This document shows, piece by piece, positions 1 to 11,811 of a stretch of DNA of 64,000 nt (position 1 is its first letter; each line of letters begins with the position of its first letter). The DNA comes from Paratinospora sagittata (lineage: Eukaryota > Streptophyta > Magnoliopsida > Ranunculales > Menispermaceae), in contig CM069610.1 in the NCBI GenBank assembly GCA_035771175.1, positions 20,984,501-21,048,500 of the forward strand. Direction: 5' to 3'. Below the pieces are notes generated by a model. The model did not search any database. It was not told the origin of the DNA and saw only the letters and a list, made by a program, of their open reading frames with translations. Made by a program: the position numbers and the translations under genes.

Positions 1-1454
1 GATCATTGCATGTCTTGAAGAGTAGTGGCTCATCCCACATGTAAGACTTGACATCGTGTAGAAACTTCTTTTTCTTTGCATAAGAGAGATCCTGAGGCAA
101 TATTCCACATGCTAAGAAATTTACAAAATCAGCATACCATGACACTTTCACGCCTACACCATATAGTTTTTCATCAGGAAAAGTTTCCAGAATTGGTAAG
201 CAAGCATCCTCAACCACATATTGCAACCGGGACAGATGGTCGGCGACAACATTCTCACTTCTTTTCTTATTTTTGATCTCCAAATCAAATTCTTGCAACA
301 AAAGAATTCACCGAATCAACCTAGGCTTGGTGTCCTTCTCAAACAAGTAACGAATAGCCGCATGATCGGTATACACAATGACCTTGGAGCCAATGATATA
401 AGATCGAAACTTGTCGCATGAAAATACAACCGCTAATAATTCTTTCTCGGTCGTAGTGTAATTCTGTTGGGCTCCATCTTAAGTACGACTAGCATAGTAG
501 ATAGCCCGAAACATCTTTTCTTTCCGTTGGCCTAACACTGCCCTAATAGCAAAGTCGCTAGCATCGCACATAATTTCAAATGGTTCTTTCCAATCCGGTA
601 CAATCATGATGGGGGCCGAGATCAATGTCTTCTTTATCAACTCAAAGGCCTCCACACAAGGATCATCAAAAGCAAACGATGCATCTTTCTCAAGCAAGTT
701 GCAAAGGGGCTTAGCAATTTTCGAGAAGTCTTTAATAAACCGCCGATAAAAACCGGCATGCCCCAAGAAACTACGGATGCCTTTCACATTCTTAGGATGA
801 GGAAGCTTCTCAATAGCCACTATCTTTGCTCGATCCACCTCAAGACTCTTGGAAGAAACCCTATGGCCTAGCACTATGCCTTCTTGTACCATGAAATGAC
901 ACTTTTCCCAATCTCGCACTAAGTTGGTTTCTTCACATCTTTGAAGCACAAGAGATAGATTATGAAGGCAATGGTCAAATGAAGACTGAAAAATCATCAA
1001 TAAATACCTCCATTCTCTCCTCAATCATATCAGCAAAAAAGGCCATCATACACCGTTGAAAAGTCGCCGGTGCATTGCATAAACCAAATGGCATTCTTCG
1101 AAAAGCAAATGTGACATACGGGCAAGTGAAAGTCGTCTTCTCTTGGTCCTCCGGTGCAATGGCTACTTGATTATAGTCCGAATAACCGTCTGAGAAGCAT
1201 TAGTATTCAAAACCCGCCAATTTATGCAACATTTGATCAATGAAAGGAAGGGGAAAATGATCCTTCCTTGTGGCCTTATTCAACTTCCTATAATCTATGC
1301 AAACATGCCATCCCGTGACTGTTCTTGTTGAAATCAACTCATTATTTTCATTCTTGACCACCGTCATCCCACCTTTCTTGGGCACAACTTGTACCGGACT
1401 CACCCAAGGACTATCGAAAATGGCATATATGAAACCGGCTTTTAACCACTTCAA
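1..1454 (-). pseudogene. Athila-1 pol: reverse transcriptase and RNase H fragment
   Basis: Minus-strand translation gives Ty3/gypsy reverse transcriptase of the Athila type. The segment DYRKLNKATRKDHFPLPF lies near 1240-1320, and the catalytic F-I-D-D is encoded at about 993-1004. Downstream come the connection region (LPHPKNVKGIRSFLGHAGFY) and RNase H ([17 protein letters not shown]). The fragment runs off the left window edge just as the integrase region begins. The frame is broken: a stop follows GFEY at about 1200 and a small indel lies just after FIDD, so the open stretches are only 84 and 181 codons. It belongs with the protease, gag, primer site and LTR that follow to the right. Lineage is from recognised Athila-type sequence, not from a search. 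Confidence 0.9.
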
Positions 1455-1614
1455 TACTTCACCTCATTGCTGGATTAAGCCTTCGTTGATGTTCAATGGA
1501 CGGCTTATAGGAGTTCTCCATTAAGATCTTATGCATGCAAAATGAGGGGCTTATACCCTTGATATCTGAAATAGACCATCCCAACGTTGATTTGTGTTCT
1601 CTTAGAATTCTCAA

Positions 1615-2472
1615 TTACTTCTCTTCCTCAACACAAGACAAGGCTGAAGATATGATGACCGGGTAGGTAGATTTTTCACCCAAAAAGGCATATTGAAGGT
1701 GATCGGGAAGAGGTTTCAACTCCAGTGTTGGTTCATCCACTTTACTTGGTGTAGTTTCTTCTAACTCATCCACGTTTGCTTGTGAATAATCAACCGGTGG
1801 TGTTTCAAGAGCAAAAACATATTGCTTAAGTTCTTCATTCTCGCCCACATCTATACTAACTGGGTTGACAAGACAACTTTCTAATGCATCCTCTAATATA
1901 GTCGTCTCATGAATTCCTGTCACACATTCTTCAACTATTTCTACTACATCTATCCGATGGCATGTACTCTCCTCTGCTGGAAATTTGAGTCTTGTAGATG
2001 TTAAACAAGACTTCTTCATCATTAACTCTCAAGGTGAGTTCCCCCGTTGCACATCTATCAATGCACGTCCGGTAGCTAGGAACGGTCTCCCAAGGATCAA
2101 CAGTAAGTCACCATCTTCTTCCATATCCAAAATCACAAAGTCCATCGAAAAAATGAACTTATCCACCTTTACTAAAACATCTTCAATAACTCCGCGAGGA
2201 TATGTCCTTGACCGGTTCGCTAATTGAAGTGAAATGGTGGTCGGCTTCACTTCTCCAAGTCCCAATCTCCTGAAAATAGAAAGAGGCATAAGATTAATAC
2301 TTGCACCCAAATCACATAAAACTTTATTAAAATTTAAAGGACTAATAGTGCAAGGGATGGTAAAACTCCCTGGATCTTTGAGCTTTTGGGGAAGCTTCTT
2401 TTGTAATATCGCTCTACACTCCTTGGTAAGCTTCACCGTCTCGTAGGCCTCCAACTTTATCTTCTTTGTCAC
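1615..2472 (-). pseudogene. Athila-1 aspartic protease and protease-RT linker
   Basis: This stretch carries the retroviral-type aspartic protease, read as CDLGASINLMPLSIFRRLG with the Athila-style D-L-G-A active site, followed by a flap-like region and ILGRPFLATGRALIDV. An acidic linker (open at 1615-2022) leads toward the RT. In the second Athila copy of this window (47217-47843) gag and protease are one continuous frame through KFIKDVMTKK. Here the protease frame overlaps the gag stop by a few bases, so a one-base frameshift separates them. A further break at about 2025 separates protease from linker. The enzyme would cleave the Gag-Pol polyprotein in the particle; this copy is not intact. 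Confidence 0.88.
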
Positions 2473-4124
2473 ACATCCTTCATAAATTTGACGTAATTGG
2501 GCATTTGTTCCAAAGCATCGGCAAATGGGATGTTGATGTGAATCTTCTTAAATATCTCTAGGAACTTGGCAAATTGCTCATCCAATCTCTTCGTTTGGAA
2601 TCTCTGAGGATAAGGTAAGGAAGGCTTTACTATAGGGGGGTTATCTGAAAAAGTAATGGAGCCCAGTCGGTATGTCCTTTCCTTCTGTTCATCTTGCTTT
2701 TGCTCCTCATGATGTACTTCACTCTCTATATTGCTTGACTGTGATGATGTGACATTCTCATCCTCATTATTCTTTTCAGCCTGTTCAACTTCCTTTCCGC
2801 TCCGGAGGGTGATCGTTTTACATTGTTCCTTGGGGTTGACTTGAGTGTTGCTAGGAAATGATCCTTTTTGTTGTGCATTTATAGCTGAAGCAAGTTGCCC
2901 AATTTGTACTTCCATATTCTTCATTGAAGTCTCCAAGCTATCTATCCTTGACTCGGCCCTATCTTGCTTTGCCTCAGACTTTGCTATGTATCCACTTAAA
3001 AGCTCCTCCAAAGAAGGTTTCTTCTCTTGTGCTGGCATAGACATACTCGGTGGTGGAGGATTCAGAACATTCCTAGTGTTGGAGTATGAGAAATTTTCAT
3101 GATTCCTTATCTTCAGGTGGTTTTGGTTTGGGACTTGAGCATTACTCCTATAATTATACCCCTGGTTATTCACATAATTTACTTGCTCTTCAGTAGTTCC
3201 TCCACCCAAGTATCCCATGCTTGCTACCGCTACACTCTCAACGGATGGTTGTTGTGCACTTTGCATTGATGCTATTTGGTTAGACAATGTGGCTAACTGT
3301 GCCGAAATTGCAGTCATCGGATCAAGCTCAAGCACTCCAGCAACTGGCTTTTCCAAGGATCTCTCATTAGGCATTTCATATGTGTTGGAAGCCATTTCTT
3401 CCAATAAGTTGAGAGCTCCCTCAACCGTCTTGCTCATTATAGTGCCACCAGCTGCGACATCTACCAAAATGCGTGTGGCCACTGGCATCTCATTATAAAA
3501 AATTTGAAGTTGCATCCATACTTCAAAACCATGTTGTGGGCACTTCCTTAACAACTCCTTGAACCGTTCCCATGCCTCATAGAGTGACTCAGTGTCCAAC
3601 TGCTTGGACTGACCAATCTCTACAAGTAATTGAGCTGTCTTTGCCGGTGGGAAATACTTTTGAAGGAATTTTTGCATCAACTCATCCCATGTAGCAACGC
3701 TCCCAGGTTGCAAACCTTGTAACCGTGACTTGGCCTTATCCCTCAAAGAGAATGGGAACAATCTCAGTCGAATCACATGTTCAGCCACTCCATTGAACTT
3801 TACTGTATCACACTTCTCCAAGAATGACTGTATATGAGTCATCAGATCTTCTATTGGAGAGCCCCCGTACCGATGTTGCTGAACCATTGTGATTAACACT
3901 GGCTTCAACTTGAAATTGTTGGCTGCAATGGGTGCTCTCACTATCTCGGAGTAGTTGTCATGAATGACGGGCTTGAAATAGTCCCGAAGAAAATGTTGAT
4001 TATTTTCAAGCTCCATTGCCTCTTGCTCCACTCTTCTTTCTCTTCGCCTCTGTCCCAAAGTACGCTCAATCTCAGGATCTAACGGTACTAGTTCAACACT
4101 TCTAGATCGCCGCATACACTTCAA
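2469..4124 (-). CDS. Athila-1 Gag protein (551 aa, frame intact)
   Basis: This is the longest open frame of the window on this strand. Residues about 50-75 contain KPVIHDNYSEIVRAPIAANN, and residues about 95-215 form the plant retrotransposon gag domain (SFLEKCDTVKFNGV, LRDKAKSRLQGLQPGS, WDELMQKFLQKYFPPAKT, LYEAWERFKELLRKCPQHG). The C-terminal half is low complexity and polar, with a short coiled-coil-like segment around SRIDSLETSMKNMEVQIGQL. Gag packages element RNA into cytoplasmic particles. No CCHC zinc knuckle is seen, which fits Athila gag. Start: the first ATG is at 4124, but a second Met three codons in (MRRSRSVEL) is equally plausible. It ends KFMKDV and is separated from protease by a frameshift. 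The frame is open, but the element as a whole is defective. Confidence 0.88.
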   Translation of the reverse strand: MKCMRRSRSVELVPLDPEIERTLGQRRRERRVEQEAMELENNQHFLRDYFKPVIHDNYSEIVRAPIAANNFKLKPVLITMVQQHRYGGSPIEDLMTHIQSFLEKCDTVKFNGVAEHVIRLRLFPFSLRDKAKSRLQGLQPGSVATWDELMQKFLQKYFPPAKTAQLLVEIGQSKQLDTESLYEAWERFKELLRKCPQHGFEVWMQLQIFYNEMPVATRILVDVAAGGTIMSKTVEGALNLLEEMASNTYEMPNERSLEKPVAGVLELDPMTAISAQLATLSNQIASMQSAQQPSVESVAVASMGYLGGGTTEEQVNYVNNQGYNYRSNAQVPNQNHLKIRNHENFSYSNTRNVLNPPPPSMSMPAQEKKPSLEELLSGYIAKSEAKQDRAESRIDSLETSMKNMEVQIGQLASAINAQQKGSFPSNTQVNPKEQCKTITLRSGKEVEQAEKNNEDENVTSSQSSNIESEVHHEEQKQDEQKERTYRLGSITFSDNPPIVKPSLPYPQRFQTKRLDEQFAKFLEIFKKIHINIPFADALEQMPNYVKFMKDV

Positions 4125-4235
4125 TCAATCCTTCAAAACAAAAACAAAGAAACAAATTCAGAAAAATTCAGAAAAAATACTAGAGTAAAATCAAAATCAA
4201 TTACTAACGATATTGATGAAACTAAAGTGAAACAG

Positions 4236-4253
4236 TCCCCGACAACGACGCCA
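4236..4253 (-). promoter_or_regulatory. Primer-binding site, tRNA-Asp type (Athila-1)
   Basis: The minus strand reads TGGCGTCGTTGTCGGGGA. This matches the complement of the 3' end of plant tRNA-Asp except for two transitions at CpG-type positions. It sits 6 nt inside the LTR end at 4260, as expected for a minus-strand primer site, and fixes 4260-5696 as the 5' LTR. Confidence 0.88.
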
Positions 4254-4259
4254 AAAACT

Positions 4260-5696
4260 TGTTCGTGAATTTATCGCAAGCGCACGACAATCAAGTTATA
4301 ATATACCAACAGTAAGTCGGGTTATCGTATCCACAGGGACCAATTACTTTACCAATTACCGTTTTCACTAATTTTTAACTTTATCTAGCTAATGAAATGG
4401 TAGAGTTTCAATAATTAAAAGGCAATTAAAGTTCAAATCAAACGAATAGAATACGGGAGATATCAAACATATATGAGAATATCTAGAGACTTGACTTCAC
4501 CTAACCTTCAATCATATAACTTAGACACGCTTATTATCAAATCAATTTCTTAGTCTATAGGTCAAAACCCGCACATCTCTAATTCCCTCTCTCGAGTGCC
4601 GAATTAGAACGTATCATCAAGAACATGATTCGATCTCTCGATAAAACCCTAATTCTCAATAACCCATTAAGTTTCGTGATTTTCCTACAACCTCATGAAA
4701 CCTTGTAAACCTCTCGATTCTACAACTATTTCATGTCATAATTCCCCTTATCCAACCTAGAAAACCCTCGCTCGAGTGCCGCCTTCCAAGTCTAGGTTCA
4801 TTCGACTTGTGGCCAATAAACCAAAAGCATTAAGTGCATGGAATCATAAATAAACTATGGAGATTTCATTAATAATAAGCTAAATCTAAAATTAAACCAT
4901 GATGTGATCCATCTCCTCTCTAGAACAATAGATTAGTTCATACTTTGAATGATCAAAACACAAAACATGGAGAAAAACTCTAAAGTAAACATGAATAGTA
5001 AACTAAAAATACTGGAACTTGAATCTTCTCTTATTTCCAAGTTGAATCCTGGCCTTCCTCTCGTTCCAACCGTCTTGTTCTATTCTCTCCTGTGTGTTCC
5101 ATCCGAAAAGCCCTAAAATTTGATATATTATAGCACCCCTGTTGTCCATCCGAAATCGAAATTAGAAAGTCTAGAAAATTTCCAAATCGCAACCTAGGGA
5201 TATCCAGTGCCGCGAGCAGCGCCGCGGCGCCCCGACAAGTGTTTCCAGCACCGCGAGTAGCGTTGTGGCGCTGCGCCAACTTTTTTTGGTGCCGCAAGCA
5301 GCGCCTCGGTGCCCAGAGCCTCACTTTTCACTGGTTCCAGCGCCTCGACGCCCATAACCTCAACTATTGTGCTTGATTCGTGGACTTAGCCAATTTTTGC
5401 CTCTTTCCTGCTTGGGCTTTTCATTCCTCCTTTGCCACTTCTTGTACATGTTCTTCTCATCCAAATCCATGACTAATGCATCCAAACACCTACAAGACAA
5501 AGCAGATTAAATTAATAACTCACTCATTAAATCAAATTTATTAACTAATCAACTAAAATAATGCATTAAAACCAAATTAATCTTGAACTAACAAATATAT
5601 TAAAACTAACATAAACCTATCAAACTAATGCATGAACTGTCCTAAAATACACTTAAAACATGCTTTAAAACTTATCTAAATATGCAACTATCAACA
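4260..5696 (-). mobile_element. Athila-1 5' LTR (about 1.44 kb)
   Basis: The LTR is bounded by TG/CA: minus-strand start TGTTGATAGTTG at 5696 and end CACGAACA at 4260, beside the primer site. It shares landmarks with the LTR at 42546-44037: the GCAAGCG-type end, the TCTCTCGAG-containing blocks, CTAATTCCCTCTCTCGAG-like stretches, and the outer TGTT-GATA start. The 5 bp outside are TGGCG (5697-5701); the partner flank is beyond the window, so the target-site duplication cannot be checked. ORFs inside it (for example 5031-5324) are not supported as genes. GC-rich patches near 5200-5330 differ from the AT-rich remainder. Confidence 0.85.
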
Positions 5697-6539
<843 letters not shown>

Positions 6540-7811
6540 GTCTCACTCTTCAAATTCATTGAGATTGCTAAAAAGGAGATGAAAAAGAGAAGGAAGGGAT
6601 AATGAAGTGTGCCAGACTTCTGTTTTTTTTTTGTGCTCCTCTCTCCCCCTTTTTGTTTTGCACAAGTTAGCCCTACCATGGATCTGATTTTCCTTAGTTT
6701 TGCAGCCGATTTAATTACTAACTGTTTATGTAGTATACCGTCTAATGACTAGTGTAGTCCAGTCTAGAAATACATAACAACATGAAGCCATCCATGTTTG
6801 TAATATTTGAAGTCTTTGGTGCAAAAGCGTGATTTATAGCTTGTTGAAGTGGTCATATCTTGCTTTGGTTTGTACTGCAGTATGCAATTGGGCTTGTGTT
6901 GATGTGAATTAGAAAGAGTAATACTAGAGCAATTCTATTTTTTAACAAAATTTTTAACTCATGCTGATGTTACATTATTTGCATAAAACATGGGAAAAAG
7001 CTTTTTTAAAGTGGTTTGTGGTTATAGTACACGCTACCACATAGTACAGTGTTGAAAAATGTGGTCAGATTTGAGTCTTCCCAGCATTTTTCAATTAAAA
7101 AAATGTGGTAAACTTAATCTAAAAATCATATTCGGGCAGCATGTCTATTTATTTATTTTTGTTCTATTGTAACTATGTTGTGATCTAAGTTGAAGGTACT
7201 TTTGAGAGTAGGATCTTTGCCGTAGATATGCTACTTTCCAAAAGGTTACCAGGGCCACCTACTTCGGTTATTGTCAAAGAATTGTGGCCTGTCAACTAGC
7301 TGGGCCCACCTCACCTTGGGTGCTTGTAATCTGTCAATGTACGTGTGTTTTGCATGCATTCAATATGTAATTTAAGTTATATTTTAAATGTTATAATAGT
7401 GTCCTTAATTTAAGTTACAATTATTCAGCTAATTATACGAAACTAGTTTAAAATGAAGAAACAAAAGAGTTTTAGGATTTTTAGCTCTAAAACAATTAGC
7501 TCTACTTTTTTTTAGCTTTTTACTTTTATAAGATCTTATTTTGAAAATGTTGATTGGTAATTAAAATACTCCAACTTCTTATTTTAATTTTATTTTAGAG
7601 ATAAAATATTTGTTATTTGAAATCTGAACTTCTTCCTATTAAAATAGTTGATTTATTATGTAATAGTTATATTGGATATTGATTAGGATTTATAATAATA
7701 AATCTTAATTAATAAAAACTATTTATTTATTTATGGCATAATTTTTATTTAAATATATTTAAATTTTAACTCATTTATTTATTTATATCATAATTTTTAT
7801 TTATTTATTTG
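6540..7811 (+). other. 3' flank of MSI1 exon and AT-rich intergenic DNA
   Basis: About 1.3 kb without a supported gene follows the MSI1 stop. The first few hundred bases look like a 3' UTR (T-rich, TGTAAT near 6799), but no canonical AATAAA signal was found. From about 7560 the sequence becomes very AT-rich, with an imperfect direct duplication built from TTATTTATTTAT and CATAATTTTTATTTA units at about 7720-7815. This ends where the Sirevirus-like protease remnant starts. Confidence 0.5.
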
Positions 7812-9594
7812 CTAATTATTTATTATATCAGTGTCAATACCTACAATTTTACCTTTACCGTTGTTTCTGAAAGTCACATTCCCTCCAAGCTTGCGGGCTA
7901 GGCTCAAGAACTTTGATTTATTTCCTGTGCCTTGAGTAACCACTATCGAGATACCACAAACTCTTTTGCGAACCATCCTACACCACGTAGAAGACTTTTG
8001 ACTTTGGTACCCAAGTGGCTTTGGTCCATCAAAGTTAGCATAATTTAAAAAAAAGTCTTCTCTACCCAAGCAAGTCTACCCTTCTTAACATGCTTAAGTG
8101 GGCATCTAAGGATAGTGTAGCCCTGCCTATTACAATAATGACAAGTGGGTCTCTTGGTCAACAAGTTATTATAACTTTTCTATTTTGATCTTTTAGTATA
8201 ACCAAGTCTGGCTTTGTTGAAGGCACACCTTTGGGACCCTAGCATTATATCAAAGAACTTTTGTCCATTTGTGAATTTCTTCACAATGTTAGACAAGTCA
8301 TCAACATTCTTTTTAAGTGTCTCAAGCTCTTTTGTCATTTTTTTTTCCTTTTCTAAGGTTATGGTATCAATGACCTCTTAAGATTCAATCTCTTTAAGGG
8401 CTGTCATTAAACTCTTCTTAAGTATTTTTTTTTGACTTCTCTATCAAAACATGATTTAACATAATCAAAGTCATTAGCATAAAAAAGGCCATATTCATCA
8501 AAAGTTTCAGATTTTACCTCAATGTTTGCCATGAGACAAAACACTACTTTGTCTTCTCCTGAGTCAGAATCACTCTCACTTGAGCTCGAGTCATTCCATG
8601 TAGCTTTCAACACCTTTTTGTCTTTCCTCTTTGGGTTGAAGCTCATCTTCTACTTGTTAGGACATTCACTCTTAATATGTCTTGGTTTGTTACAACCAAA
8701 ACATATCAACTCACTAGGCTTGGCTCCAAATTTCTTTCCTTTGTGGAATTTAGGAGTTGAGCTAGCCTTTTCTTTCCTCTTTATGAGGCTGTTGAGTTTC
8801 CTAGACAACATTGCAACCCCATCATCGATTCCTTCACTTTCTGATGACACCTCAAAATCGTTTCCCACGTTTAGTGCAAGATTCTTCTTTCCGTTATCTT
8901 CTACCTTAGGTGGGGATGGGTTATCCTTGAGTTTTAACTCATAGACCATTAATGAACCACACAACTCATCAAATGTGTATTCTGCCAAATTTTTGGCTTC
9001 CTCAATGGCTGTGGCTTTAGGTTCCCAAATCTTTAGAAGACCTCTCTAGAACTTCCTAATTGTCTCCTTTTAGTCATACACTTTGCCAAGTGTTTTCATT
9101 TCATTTAAGTTCTTTGCAAACCTAGTGATGGCTTCAACTGTTGTTTTGGTTTCTAACATCCTATAGGTTTCATACTTCTCCACTAACATTTCGAGCTTGG
9201 CTTTCTTGACTTGGAGAGTTCCTTCATAGGTTACTTCAAGTTGTTGCCATATTTCTTGGGCCCTCTCACATGCACTCACTTTATTGAACTCATCACTAGA
9301 GAGACTACAAAAGAGAATGTTAACAACTTGATTATTTAAAAGCTCTCTCTTTTTTCCTTTGGGACACCACTCATCTATGGTCTTAGATACCTCTATGCCT
9401 TCTACGGTCTTGGTGGGAGCTTGATATCCATTAATTACAATGTCCCACATCTCAATATCTTGGGCTCTTAGATAAAACCTCATTCTAGTATTCCAATGTA
9501 GGTAGTTTTCTCCCTTAAAGAAAGGAAGTTTATGGGTAGATTGGCCTTCGCCGAATGTGCAATCTTTTGAAATTGTTCCTGCCATAAATATCAA
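7812..9594 (-). pseudogene. Sirevirus-like Ty1/copia gag and protease remnant
   Basis: The minus strand encodes a copia-type gag. The N-terminal part begins MAGTISKDCTFGEGQS and holds LPFFKGENYLHWNTRMRFYL and a capsid domain (SSDEFNKVSACERAQEIWQQ). The middle part carries AEYTFDELCGSLMVYELKL. A zinc knuckle follows, CFGCNKPRHIKSEC (C-x2-C-x4-H-x4-C), near 8650-8700, then the Ser/Asp-rich tail SSSESDSDSGED. The 7812-8069 stretch, with NKSKFLSLARKLGGN and KGKIVGIDT, is what follows the protease active site in Sireviruses, but the usual D-S-G-type triplet has decayed. Several frameshifts and stops separate the pieces. RT and everything beyond are missing, cut at about 7811. It lies directly inside the primer site and LTR at 9618-11032. 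Confidence 0.85.
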
Positions 9595-9617
9595 AGATTG
9601 TTAGATCTTTAATAGGT

Positions 9618-9635
9618 TACCTGCTCTGAATTGGA
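9618..9635 (-). promoter_or_regulatory. Degenerate initiator-Met primer-binding site
   Basis: The minus strand reads TCCAATTCAGAGCAGG followed by TAA, against the usual TGGTATCAGAGCAGG of plant elements. It lies 5 nt from the LTR end at 9641, between LTR and gag, where the primer site is expected. The first bases have mutated. Confidence 0.7.
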
Positions 9636-9640
9636 CTTAA

Positions 9641-11032
9641 TGAAGGATTTTTACCTTTCAAAAAATGAAATAAAAAAGCACGTAATAAAGCAAAAGACAG
9701 AAAATGATGCACACACGATTTAGCGTGGTTCGGCTCTCAAAGTCTACGTCCATGACTTGATCTCCCCGATTGAGATTTTCTCAAACCTCCCATTATGGAT
9801 CCTACTTCGAGGGTGAGGATGAAACTGGTTACAAGCTCACTTCACATGTGTGAGCTACCTTTACAAAGAGTCCTAAAAATTCATTTTTCTCACTAGTGAC
9901 ACAAGTCACTTTAGAAAGATAAAATTGAAACATAGAGGAAGGTGTTCTCTTACCAAGAACCCTTCAAAATCTTACACAAATGCCTTTTGGTCTCCTATAG
10001 ATTTCTCAGCAAGATAATGAAGTATGAAGCCCAACTGAAAGAGAAGAACACTTGAAAAGCTTTTGTAGAACTTTGAATCAAATCAGATAAGCTCTTTCTC
10101 AAGATGTAAAATCATTTAAGAGTAACTTAGAAAACCTTAGAACACTTAGAGAGCAAGAGAAATCTCAAATTGTTTGTTGGTTGTGTCTCTCAAAGAGCAC
10201 AATTTTCTTTTTATACTAAAGGTAGAGAATGTTCAAGTTGAAGGTTTCAATCTCTAACAAAACCCTAATTTTCAAATTTGAAAATATTGTACATTGCATC
10301 AGGTTTTTCACCAAAGAGTAGGGTAGAGTTCCGTTGAAAGACATGGAAGAATGGCGTAGCACGAATGGGGAAATAAGTTGGTACACATTGTTTTTGAGAA
10401 ACCTAGAAATGTCAGTTTGCTTTAGCGGATAGCTCTAGCGCGCTGACCATACTGTCCTAGCACTCTAGCCAAAGTGATTAGGAGCCCAACTTAAAATTAG
10501 GGCTCACTAGCGCGTTGAACTCTGTTCTAGCGTGTTGGTCACTTTTCCAAAGACTTAGAATTTTTTAGACCTGCTTGTTAGTGCGCTATAGCCTTGGCTA
10601 GTGCAATGGAGGCCTTGAATACTTGAAAAATTAAATTTTTACAAATAAAAGGCAACTTCAATGGATTGAAAATGCTTTAACACATGTTTAAAAGCATTTG
10701 GATCATTTAAAACACTAAGTATAAGATGAAAGACATTTTAGAAAACCATTTTGATGGATTTGAGCAAGAATCAAACCATTATAAAAAATAGATGAAGAAT
10801 GGTGGAAAAATTTCTGAGAAACCTAAAGAAAAACTTTACATCCTAAGATCAGATCTAACAAATACAACAAATAGATACATTGGTCTTCATGCTTAGATCT
10901 TGGATGCGTTTACAACCTGTCTTAGTGTGATCTTGATATGCTTTGCTATAATACTTAAAACATTACATTTAAATGTTAGGCTTGTTTGTAATCATCAAAA
11001 TTCTACCTTAGAGGGTCATTGGTCCTACAACA
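9641..11032 (-). mobile_element. Sirevirus-like 5' LTR (about 1.39 kb)
   Basis: Minus-strand start TGTTGTAGGACC at 11032 and end ATCCTTCA at 9641 give TG/CA termini. The primer site and gag follow inward, so this is a 5' LTR. A TATA box, TATAAAAAG on the minus strand, lies at about 10207-10215. The 5-bp outer flank is AACAT (11033-11037); the partner flank is not in the window because the element is truncated at about 7811. The U5 part contains the block GATTTAGCGTGGTTCGG (plus orientation, near 9718), found in related forms in other LTRs of this window. Confidence 0.8.
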
Positions 11033-11811
11033 AACATCGTTCTCCGAACTGAAAATTTCCCTGATTGAATAACTAGCCAATCAATAATACAACAATTCAA
11101 ATTACAATGAAATGGAGAGTGTTGTTACCAAACAACTCTCAAGAATGCTTACAATTGAAAATCGAATACCTTCCTAGACAAAGTTCAGCCACAAGTTATG
11201 AAGATGAAGTGCAAGCTGAAAAATGGAAGGGTCCTTTGATTTTTGATTTGAAGATGATGGAAATGAAACTTGAAATCAAAGATGAACTTCTTGAAATCTC
11301 AAAATGAATTTTCTCTCAAGAGTGAAAGGTTGAAAGCACAGGAGATTTCTCAAGAAATGAGTGAACTTGTACAACACTCAAAAGCTCTCTCTCAAAATTG
11401 ATTCAAAGATGAATTCAAGAAAAAACTTGATTCTTGTAAGAATTTGGAGAATTTAAAGATTGCTCAAGTTTCAATAGTTTTCAAAAGAGTAGCTCAAAAT
11501 GAGCTTAGTGATGTATTTATACATTTAGGGTTGTAAGAGCATTAAAATGAGCATTTTCAAAATCACAACATTGCCATCAAAAAGTAGGAAACACATTTGA
11601 ACAAAATGAAAATGTGTTCCACATGAAAATGTCAAAAATTAGCATTCTGGACAAAAAGTAGGAAACAAGTTTCCATGATCTGAAACACATTTCTGTGCAA
11701 AATCCTCCATCCTGCCAAAAAATAGGAAACTCGTTTATGCCTGCCAAATTGAAAAATCACTTTCGAGGAGTAGGAACACGTTTCTCCCTATGGGAGCGCA
11801 TTTCTGATTGC
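11033..11811 (-). mobile_element. Minus-oriented LTR fragment with promoter region
   Basis: This non-coding sequence has the layout of the LTR-C/E group read on the minus strand: GAAAC...TTTC motif blocks at about 11580-11800, a TATAAATA box (plus TATTTATA at 11514-11521), then a leader rich in CTCAAG and TTTTC. It lies between the Sirevirus-like LTR and LTR-C2. It may be the remainder of LTR-E (14003-14468), split by LTR-C2, but no clean boundaries or target-site duplication were found. Confidence 0.5.

Noticed and set aside
5031..5324. 97-codon minus-strand ORF, Arg/Ala-rich
   Set aside because: It is inside the Athila-1 LTR, with no domain and a GC-rich repetitive basis.
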